Shown: one piece after another, positions 55,363 through 64,000 of the stretch
How the letters are laid out: every line of letters starts with the position of its first letter
Position numbering within the stretch: the stretch's first letter is position 1
Made by a program: the position numbers and the translations under genes
Notes under the pieces: generated by a model
The model's input: only the letters and a program-made list of their open reading frames with translations
Told to the model about the DNA's origin: nothing
Database searches by the model: none
Source: Oscheius tipulae
Taxonomy: Eukaryota; Nematoda; Chromadorea; Rhabditida; Rhabditidae
Assembly (NCBI GenBank): GCA_037178975.1
Contig: JASJZH010000006.1
Span: 8,308,001-8,372,000 of the forward strand
Reading direction: 5' to 3'
Length of the DNA: 64,000 bases

Positions 55363-56088
55363 TCTTTCGCTTGAACTAAGTCGTTTTTTTTTTTTTAGAA
55401 GAAAACGATATCAATTTCTCAATTTCCCGAGGGCGTCCTCCAAGTCTTGATGGTTCTTCATACTCTACTCCAGAGGCCAATGTTTCACGTGTACTGTCCA
55501 ATTGCTCCAAATTTTATCAGTTTTTCATGCTCATTGCCGTAGAGAAAATAAAGCTCAGGTGTCATTGAAATCAGTGTATCCTTTGAAAATCCACCAACAC
55601 GTGGGTTTACTTACTTACTAGAAACTCGACATTCATTTGGGCTAGAACCTACCTACACCGCTGGCCTCTCCATGGTTTTACTCTTCAGTCGTATATTTCC
55701 CGAAAAAGTGTAATGGTCGGGTTAACGCAAAACACAATCAAGATATAAGAACACCATTCATATTGTCCAACTTTTTAATCTGTTTTGTGTTTTATCAGGA
55801 CTCTTCAAATAGTTCACCATTGTCAGCTTTCGACGCGGCCTAGCTTGTTTTTGTAAATGAGAATAAAAACAATAAAGAAACATTCATTGCAAAAGTCTCG
55901 GCAATACTGACAATTCACTTTTACCTTACAAGAAAACATACCCAGCAAGAAAAAAAGTTGCTAGAAAGGAGGAGAGGACAACCTTCATCAGCGGGTCTCT
56001 TTTTTTTTACATCCTGATGTACAAACAGAGTTAGATAGAATAGATGAAATGTTACACGGGGGAGGGGGAGAGGCTGGGTTCTTTTCGA
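55363..56088. other. Convergent 3' region
   Basis: 3' UTRs of the kinase and ACBD3 genes, with AATAAA near 55863 for the former. No gene seen. Confidence 0.5.
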
Positions 56089-59000
56089 TTATTTACTGTA
56101 ATACACGCGATAGTAGAGCGTCTTTGAGCGCCAGAGAGAGTAGGAGTTGTCGAATTTAAGAAGATAAACACCGCGGCCCGGATAGACGTGGCTACCGGCA
56201 TATACCTGAAAAACAGTGCAGCTACACGATCAGAGATGAGTCAACAAACCTCCTCATGACAGTCGCGGCGGTACGTGGGAATGATCTCATCCATCCGCGG
56301 CTTGCTAGGATCACGGGCTCGCCGTTGAGGAGTACCGGACTCGACATCGTTGCCGTTGATCGGAGTAGGAACTCCTTCCTCTTGTCCTTCTTCGTACTCG
56401 TCCTCCTCGTCGGATTCACTCACATGAATAGACACCTGCAATTGTTTGTATTAGAATAATTTAACTTTTAGTGCACTTCCCACTAAACTTTAAGCTAGTT
56501 TTGTTGATACTGTTGCCGAAGATAGCAAACTTAATTATACTATTCTGCTTGGCGAAAGTTTGAAGACATAGGACGATCGTTAACAGGCATTGTGCTCAAA
56601 ATTAGCAAATGAAGAAAGTGGTAAGTGTTCGGACGTTAAATAACTTAGTGTAAAACACTAACCACTTGTTCACATTACTGATATTCCTCGTGTTTCGTGC
56701 TTTTTGGAAGTTAAAACGTATCATACTTTTACCTGATTACTGTCAGCGATAGTCCACTCGAAGTATACACCAAATCCGATGTCATAGTGATCCGTGGCAA
56801 ACTCCCAGAAGAGACAAGTACCGTCCTCGTGAGTAGGAACTCGAATCTAAACGTCAGAATGATTAAAAAAAACTTATAAAACTACCGTTACAGTCTCTCC
56901 ATGCCCCACTTTAATCTGACCTTCGTTTCCTTCCTTCTTGATCGTGTTCTTGAACTCTTGAATATCCTTTCTATTCCACAGCGATGCTGGCGCAATGGCC
57001 GGGTTGGCTGAAACAATGACTTTCTGTGATGTCAAAGATGTTGCTCATGCCGCTTTTCGACAATTCGGAAACATTTTATCGGTCCCTCCAGAAATGAAGG
57101 AAAGCTTCTCCCTCGTGATATTTCAATACATAAGCACCAGTTGCTCTCAATTGTTTTGCTTGCCAAGATAGCCTTTACACAATATCCACCATGCTAGCCG
57201 AGAAAAAGACATGCTTGGGTGGCCAAGAGAGAATTACACAAGCGGAGACTCGTTCAATATCATATAGTAAAAAAGCTTTTCTCGAGCATGAAAATGTCAG
57301 CCCAGTAGTTGCCATATGAAGAGTTGTGGCAAAATTGGTACGAAACACGCAAAAACCCACAGTGACAGAAGAGTCCCATCTGGGCGTGAATTGAAGACAC
57401 TTAAAAGTTTTAGTTTCCCAAATGCGTACGGCAAAACGGTGGCTGTCAGAGACAGACTTACAGGGCAAATCATCGCCAGGCTCTTCGTCCGAGACGTCAC
57501 TGTCGTCGTCCTGTTGACGACGCTCATCGGCTGTTAGTTCCTTCCTCTCGCTGTCCGGAGCGGCAGCTTCAGCTTGCTGGGCGTAGACTTGAGCCATGTA
57601 TTGTTGATAATGTTGCTCCTGTAGCTGACGAATCAAGGCTTCTTGCTGAAAAGTTAAATGAACTGTGATTCTAAGCAAACGTGTGGCTTTCATAACCTCA
57701 GGCTCACACTATGTATATGTTTGTCCCCGTCAACCAATTTACCTCTGTCAACCTCTCAGATCTTTTTCCCCTCACAGTTACCATGGCCATGCCTACTGGA
57801 TCTCCCGAAGCAGTAACATTTCGAAGTTTGATCATCGCAAAATTCATTCATTCTATGTTTCCCTTTCGAGAAGTGACACATCAGCAACGCCATAAAGTTC
57901 TTCTCGCATGTCTCGGACGGTTTCATTTTCATAGCATCCATTACATTAATCCTATCGATATGCTTAAGCATCCCACCAACCGTATTGTTTGGATATTCTC
58001 AGGATTACTGGAGGTCAAAACAACTAGATCTTTTGTCACGAGCGGTCAGCAGGCAATCAGCTGTTTGGAAGGGACACTTTGGATCACAGTTAGCTCACGA
58101 GCCACCACACTTTACAGCAACCAAACTCTCGCGCAAGAGCCTTCCCGCATCCGCTTTCAACTCTCGAGCAATCAATTCAACCGAACTATTTCAAACCGTT
58201 GAGTCCGGTTCCTTATAAGCATGATGGACATAGCCAAATATTTTGCTCCAAGAGCTCAGAGAAGCTGGATTTGTACACAGAGCCACAGCCTATGCTATTT
58301 CAAGTCCTTGTTTACTACCGTTTTCGAGACTGTCAGAATTCCTCGATTATTCTAACAATTGTCTAACATACTTCTTGATATGCACCATAATTTCAGAGAC
58401 ACTCATGCGATGACAACCGTCGAGTCGCTGAACGCTGACGTTCTCTCCCAAATCTTTCTCAACCTTGACTTCCTGGAGAGGGTGAAGATCGAGGAAGTGT
58501 GCAGGACATGGTATCATGTTCTACAGGTATTTTTCACCGAATATTGCGAAACTTTTGCATTTCAGCAACAGTCCTGTTTCAAGGACATGGTTGCCCTCAA
58601 TGTGGCGGACTTCCTTTGCAGCTCCAGCACTGAATACTACCAGCAGGCTTGTTTCTTTCAAAGTTGTAGAACGAGATGGTACAGGAGTCACTTAGTTTTG
58701 GGCCGACAGTTCTTGGTGTGGTGGAGAGGTGTGGAGTTTATGTAAAGGACATGACGTTTGGTCAACGGTGGCTGAAAATTTCTCAGCAGATCATGGATTG
58801 TATTGCTGTGTAAGTTAGTAGAAGTTGCTTTGAAAGCAGATGTAGAAACTGTCATCGTCTCCGGGCAATCGATCTCGGCGCCGTTATTCTCAACGCTGAC
58901 ATTTCTCCGCTCCTTGAGAAGGTCGCTCCAATTCTCGAGGAATTTTCGCTAGAAGACACTAGCTGGGTTGAGAATGAACACGCTGAGAAGGTAAAAAAAT

Positions 59001-61256
59001 GACCCCAGCAAAAATGAGTTTTTAGGTCCAACACTATTTCAAGAAGATGACCAATCTGAAAAGATTGAACCTGCACTCGGCCATGTTTGAACTGACGCAT
59101 CTCGATGAGCTGCTCGGAAATTTGAAGTAATATCCGCCCCCGTCTAAGACAATATTAGTTGATTAAGGTTTGTGGATATTGGCGGGGCGCGTCCGTTCTC
59201 AAGCGACGTCTTTGTCCGTTTTTTGACCAATCAAAGAAGCCTCGAGGAGTTGTTGTTGGCCCCGCTCCCTGTTGTGAATACGGATATCTTGACAGCTATG
59301 GGCCAGCTGTCTCAGCTGAAGAAGCTGAGCATCGGATACAGTGACCAAACTCAACATGACTATACAGCCCTGATGGGCTTGACAACTTTGACTTCACTCC
59401 ACATGCAGGTACTGTAAGAGTACAAGGCATACTAATTGCAAAATCAGAACTTGCTCGGAATTAATGAGCTTACCTTGCGGCTCCTACTTGCGAGCATGAC
59501 TAAGCTCGAAACGCTCTCAATTAAAAACTGCAAGAACATCCATGACTACAGTTCTCTGGGATCGTGTAACACTCTTACCTCTCTCGAAATTACGGATACT
59601 ATGCAATTTGCCGACGAAGACTATCTTGTTCTCTGTACCTACGGCAAGTTGAAGAAACTTGCATTGGTCAACTGCTTTAACCTATCCACCCGAGGCGTCA
59701 ACATCGCATCTACCAGGTGTCAGCTGAGAGAGGTACGCGCCTGCCTAATGATCAACAAATATCTAGAACTACAGCTGGTAGTAAACAGATGTGCTCATGT
59801 GAACGATGAAATGATGTACATGTTGGCTTCGACACAGCGAGAATTGGAGAGTATCTCTCTTCAGGGCTGCTCAGGCGTCACGAGGTAATAATACCCACAT
59901 CCTACACATGTTCATGTTATAGCAAAGGAGTTTCCGCTCTGGCGTGGCTGAGAAATGTGCTCCTACTGAGAGAGATCGACGTCTCCAAGAACAGAAATGT
60001 TGACGATACCGTAGTCTTGAGCCTGCATAATGCCCTCACGATGGCCTATCGTCGCGACAACACGAAGAAGTACGGCTTTGAGGACGACGACGTCTGCTGT
60101 GAGAAAGTGGAGCCGAGAGTGAAAAAAACCTATTTTTCGAATGATCGAAAGTTTCAGAAGCTTCTGATGTACATAACACACACGAGTATTACTCCCCGGG
60201 TAGAAGACCAAGTGAGCGACTTGATTACACTTTGCTAACTTATTTACAAATTAATAAATTATTCTATTTTGATTGAAAAAGTACCCACCTGCTCAGGTTC
60301 TTGAGGGAACTGTTGCTGGGCGTAGGCGCTGAATTGATGATACGTCTGAGCGTTCAAAGCAGCCTGGATCTGTTTCCTTTGTGCCTCGAAAACTTCCCAG
60401 TTCGGTTGCTGAACTTGTGTTCGACTCGAGAGCTCCTTCAACTCAGCACTTTCGGGCTGAGAGGCACTGAAAAATGCGTTTTTCTTACAGAAATGTCTGA
60501 GCTTATTAAAATTATACAAAGTGTGAGCAGGAGTCTCATTCGCACAGGAGCACGAATCAACTATGAGGATCGATGCGACGCAGCGAGGCTGTTTTGGCTA
60601 GAAGAGTGAGGAGGGGAACATTACTCTACGTCCGTTGCCTGCCAGGAAGCTAGACGTTCGCTTGCCTACAGTAACCTTGAGCAGATAACCGGAAAGGCGG
60701 ATCAGCAGGAATAATGATTAGCTTGGTAACTTGACATTCAGCTCTCTTTTCAGAGTCATCATGTAGTACTAAGAAAATGTGCTGAGTACTACAGCACGAC
60801 GTGTGAATATGACATAATTTATGCGCAAGAATTTAAAAAAGACATGCGTTGTTATCCATTTCAGGCGTTTGGAAACTATATTTGTTTTGACAAACGCTTA
60901 ACAAGAAGTTTGACTTTGCTCTCTTGTCCGATTGAAAAAAAGTGCTTATAAACATGGATAGTAAAACAAAACTTTCTATGTTCAAGGTATCTATCAGTCA
61001 GCTAGTGTTCCGCTTTCTCATGTAACAATATTTTTGGCGCCAAAATGCCAGAAGATGAGTGATCTACCATAGACCAAACGTTCCTTCATTGAATGAGGAG
61101 ATCATCCTGCAACATTAAATAAAACACACTTACCCAACTGGCTCGACAGCATCTGCAATGAAGTTTTTGAATGGAGGACAGACACGGTCGATCATGAAGA
61201 CAAAAGAAGCCATGGCTTCGTCCTTTGACAGTGCTCCCAAATTTTGCCAAGATTTT
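56089..61256 (-). CDS. ACBD3: ACBD3/GCP60-type Golgi protein (5' end not found)
   Basis: The C-terminal GOLD domain is unmistakable: [36 protein letters not shown], an acidic run ([16 protein letters not shown]), [20 protein letters not shown] and [20 protein letters not shown] before the stop at 56089-56091. Upstream come a Gln-rich coiled region ([20 protein letters not shown]), the exon at about 60290-60470 ([20 protein letters not shown]) and the exon 61256-61139 with the end of the acyl-CoA-binding domain ([20 protein letters not shown]). In vertebrates ACBD3 binds giantin/golgin-160 and recruits PI4KB to the Golgi. The first half of the acyl-CoA-binding domain should lie upstream of 61256, but I could not find it; it may be in a distant exon or lost. 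A large intron (57650-60290) houses another gene. Confidence 0.88.
58410..60238 (+). CDS. F-box/leucine-rich-repeat protein, nested gene
   Basis: The N-terminal F-box is [39 protein letters not shown]. Leucine-rich repeats follow in successive exons: [136 protein letters not shown] and [20 protein letters not shown]. The stop is at 60236-60238, with AATAAA at about 60252. As an FBXL protein it should be a substrate receptor of an SCF ubiquitin ligase. The exon structure at 58650-58850 is uncertain. TTTCAG 11 bases before the ATG suggests trans-splicing. The whole gene lies in an intron of the ACBD3 homologue, on the opposite strand. Confidence 0.85.
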
Positions 61257-61440
61257 CTGAAAAAGGCGTTTTTGCTGCGAGTCAGTTTAGCTCAATGGTT
61301 CGAAGACCTAATTGCGCAGCCTAACGAGACCCTCGGGTGGGCTCTGATTAAAACAACAGAGTTTTGAGAAGAAAACTTGGAACAAGAAAAGAAGGAGATT
61401 CCAGTGTGAAGGCGTTTGAAATTGAATGAAGTCTGTTAGT

Positions 61441-61628
61441 TTAGTTGTTGAGCGAAGCCATGATGAGAGGAGCAAATTCAATCAGCGCGCCACAATTCTC
61501 TCTCCTTATGTGGTCCATACTATTCGGACCAACTTCTTTGAATTCATCAGGAAAGGTGCGAAATAGGCGAACATTTACATACTGGGCTCGTGCGTAACGG
61601 AGGAATTCGAAAAAGTCGCGTATGTTGG
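61441..61628 (-). CDS. Possible 3'-terminal exon of an unrecognised gene
   Basis: A TTATGCAG acceptor is followed by an open frame NIRDFFEFLRYARAQYVNVR, LFRTFPDEFKEVGPNSMDHI, RRENCGALIEFAPLIMASLN and a stop at 61441-61443. The composition is protein-like. A second short exon-like stretch (DPLFVTDHVFRIWPLAPN) lies further upstream near 62080-62140. Family unknown. It sits where the missing 5' exons of the ACBD3 homologue would be expected, but does not resemble an acyl-CoA-binding domain. Confidence 0.35.
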
Positions 61629-62757
61629 CTGCATAACGGGAACGGGATAGTCAGAGCTGAGAAACCAGAAAAGCGTTCTACATGGTCTCTCAGAGTGGGC
61701 TACACAACCTAATTTTCTCAACAAAGTCCTCCTGCTAATGGCTTCTGCCAACAAGGGACGTCTTCACACAATCTCATTTCTTTTCGTGGAGATGAAGAAG
61801 GCGGATGGGGTGACAGAAAAATTGGGCGCGAGAGAGTGTTTCGATAAAACTCAAAACCAAGATGGAACGGATGCGATTTATCAAATTATCCACCGGGAAT
61901 TCCTCACATCACACGTTGACGCCTCTCTTCATATTGAGAGAGAGAGAGAGAGAGAGATGAGAGGCAAATGAATCGATCCGGATGAGAACACATCAGTGAG
62001 CTTATCATGTCGTCTGGTATAACAAAAATTTTCTATCAAGCAGAAACAAGTGTACTCTCCCTCTAGAAGCTGACAAGATTTGGAGCCAGAGGCCAAATGC
62101 GGAAGACATGGTCGGTAACGAAAAGAGGATCTTGAAAGACAGTAATATGATCAGTAGTTTAAACCTTCTTTTCAGACCACGCTATTTTAAGCTTCTAGGC
62201 TAAAATGAGAAATAGCGAACATGTCTGTTTAGAAGTTGGGAATCCATACGAATTACCTGTCTTTTGTTCTACCATACAACCAGAGCGTAACTGTCTCTTA
62301 TGACATTGTTTGTTTTGATTCTATTGCAAGCCGTATTACCTAACTTCGAAATGTGTCATGTGTGCAAAAGGTCTTCTAATTTGCCGAAAACAAGTGTCAA
62401 AACGCAACTGACATTGATTTGAAGCTTTTCGGATGGGCTGGAGACTTTGGGAGGTAAGAAGAAAGAGAAGAGTGACAGAGACAAAGTGAAGAAGAGATAA
62501 TGCGGGAAGAGGCTCTAAGAAGTCAAGAGACGCCGCCGGGACCACTCAGCTTATTAAGAGCATTGTGTCAAAACGGATAATCTGGCCAGGGAAGCCTTTT
62601 CAGCCTAAGGAACCTACGCCGTGATAATCTTCTATGAGTCTTCAAGCACGTTTTTTTCCCCTCTCTCTCTCTCTCTTCAAGAAGGAATGAATTGGCGTTC
62701 CGAAAATAATCCCTGTGGACTAGCTCCACGAGAAATAATGACATATGCGAACATGGA

Positions 62758-62827
62758 ATACTAATCCAACAGACGCCAGGAGCCGTGGGATGATACTAAT
62801 CCAACAGACGCCAGGAGCCGTGGGATG
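62758..62827. repeat. Perfect 35-bp tandem duplication
   Basis: Two identical, directly adjacent copies (62758-62792 and 62793-62827) starting ATACTAATCCAACAGACGCC. Confidence 0.95.
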
Positions 62828-63844
62828 GCTAGAAGGATCAAAATTAGGTAGAGTCATTTTGGACGACGACCGCGTTGAATAGACATGACATTCTATGGGA
62901 AGAGAGAGAGAGAGAGAGAGCGGGAGGAGAAGGGGCCGCTATTCCGACAAAATATGACCAATATCTACTCGACAAAAGACAATAGTGATGGCTATTAGAC
63001 TGCCAGTTATCGACATATGCGTGCAAGTGAGCTTATGGTGTTCGTCTGTGATCAAACAATTGCAAAATTAATGAGCCTGAGTTGCTCTCGAGCTCGTAAT
63101 TCAGTTTGCAATAATGAACCGACCATTGGTTGAGACAAACTACTGTTCTGGTCGATTCTGAGAATACTGTTTTCCGAGAAAAGCCTTGTGCAGAGCACGT
63201 GTGGTGCAACCTTGCCAAATAGTAACATCTCGCGGTATTTTAGACTTTGTAGTTAGTAAAATGTATAAGACGATAAGTGTGCCATTCTACTTTTTGTTTC
63301 AGCGAACAAAACCGACATGTCAAGATCTGTCAGACGACAAATTGGTGACAGTGTTACAGAGACTGCAAGAAACTGGCTCGTGATACGAATGATTTGACAG
63401 GGATCGACTGAATCAGGATAGCATAAAATAGAGTCACAGGCAATATGACAAAGATGAAATACTAAGTCTTTCAATTGTCAATAGTACAATAACTGTTAAA
63501 CAAAAATTATTCTTTGAAAGCTCAGCTTAAGAAGGCTTTTCTTATGTTGATATTGGAACGAAACGGTTTTGGCAGGATGCTTTTTTTTATTCCAAGCGTC
63601 CATGCACAATTTGGAGCAGGAAATTGTAAGTACAAGTAATGCTATCGCCCTTTGGGGCTCAATGCCAGTAATAATCTGATTCTTCCAAAACTGCTCGATT
63701 TCTATTTCCTTCTGTCCAACTGTCGTGACCTTTTCCTCCCACTTCAACCTCTCCGCATTCCCTCCACTCGTGGTACCGTGACAGGAGCAACGTCCTCCCA
63801 ACGAAGCCATCTCCCAAACTGACTCGATTTGGCTTGACTTGCAA

Positions 63845-63882
63845 ACAATTAGTGTGCGCACAAAATAGTGCACACTAATTGT
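63845..63882. repeat. Hairpin-forming inverted repeat
   Basis: ACAATTAGTGTGCGC pairs with GTGCACACTAATTGT around an 8-nt loop: 14 Watson-Crick pairs and one G-T pair. Confidence 0.85.
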
Positions 63883-63945
63883 CAATCAGGGCTTCAGACA
63901 GACACACACACACACAGACAGAGACGCGAGGACAATTTAAAATAG

Positions 63946-63988
63946 ACAAGTTAGGCCGCCGCCCCTTCGGGGCGGTAGCCTAACTTGT
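63946..63988. repeat. Strong GC-rich hairpin
   Basis: ACAAGTTAGGC and GCCTAACTTGT flank a GCCGCCCC/GGGGCGG core with a TTC(G) loop: 18 Watson-Crick pairs, one G-T pair and one mismatch. No terminator or tRNA context is visible. It is close to the window edge. Confidence 0.85.
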
Positions 63989-64000
63989 TGCGCACCTTGA

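Larger units (their letters stand above)
61629..64000. other. Repeat-bearing region without a firm gene
   Basis: Simple repeats: (GA)n near 61940 and 62900, (CT)n near 62662, (CA)n near 63902. A 35-bp tandem duplication and two hairpins are listed separately. Open frames at 61738-61971 (+) and 63496-63885 (-) have some protein-like composition but no splice partners. Confidence 0.4.

Noticed and set aside
57711-58202. 163-codon + frame before the nested F-box gene
   Set aside because: No recognisable motifs, irregular composition and no splice continuity; probably 5' flank of the nested gene.
63496-63885. 129-codon - frame near the window end
   Set aside because: Some protein-like stretches, but no acceptor, partner exons or recognisable family; left as intergenic.

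Overview
The window is eukaryotic and most likely from a free-living or insect-associated chromadorean nematode. The evidence is short introns (often 32-60 bp) with TTTCAG-type acceptors, TTTCAG acceptors directly upstream of many start codons (the sign of spliced-leader trans-splicing), and nematode-typical families: a DB-module Cys-rich secreted protein, a C-type lectin/CUB protein, a serpentine chemoreceptor and F-box proteins. I cannot name the genus. Gene models were built by hand from splice phases and family resemblance, so ends and small exons can be off.

Layout. 0.2-1.75 kb: seven-exon F-box gene (-). 1.75-5.8 kb: gene-poor, dense in TGACA/TGTCA. 5.8-7.6 kb: serpentine receptor (+). 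7.6-10.2 kb: C12orf4 homologue (-). 11.7-13.9 kb: two unrecognised genes (+). 14.1-16.2 kb: secreted C-type lectin with two CUB domains (-). 16.8-19.1 kb: PP2A B56 regulatory subunit (-). 20.7-23.5 kb: SLC37 sugar-phosphate exchanger (+). 23.8-25.7 kb: DB-module secreted protein (-). 26.1-27.9 kb: Kruppel-like factor (-). 28-30.6 kb: intergenic with an interrupted inverted repeat. 30.65-31.3 kb: four-pass membrane protein (+). 31.8-32.2 kb: 3' exons of an unrecognised gene (-).

32.4-43.8 kb is one recognisable neighbourhood. Three secreted Ala/Pro-rich (AAPAPV-repeat) genes lie on the + strand, and an inducible-type cytosolic Hsp70 with a heat-shock element sits between the second and third. 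Repeat debris lies between the first and second: RTE-like non-LTR fragments on both strands and two related foldback elements. The second and third Ala/Pro genes share a conserved promoter of about 90 bp ending in a TATA box.

44.9-46.1 kb: a four-pass membrane protein with a GC-AG intron (-). 46.1-51.4 kb: a long gene-free stretch. 51.4-55.4 kb: tau-tubulin kinase-like kinase (+). 56.1-61.3 kb: ACBD3/GCP60 homologue (-), whose large intron contains a complete F-box/LRR gene on the opposite strand (58.4-60.2 kb). 61.4-64 kb: a possible 3' exon of another gene, simple repeats, a perfect 35-bp tandem duplication and two strong hairpins.

Nothing here looks like a multi-gene novel system. The most interesting items are the Hsp70/Ala-Pro neighbourhood with its shared promoter, the nested gene, the foldback elements, and the contrast between TATA-type and trans-splice-type 5' ends.
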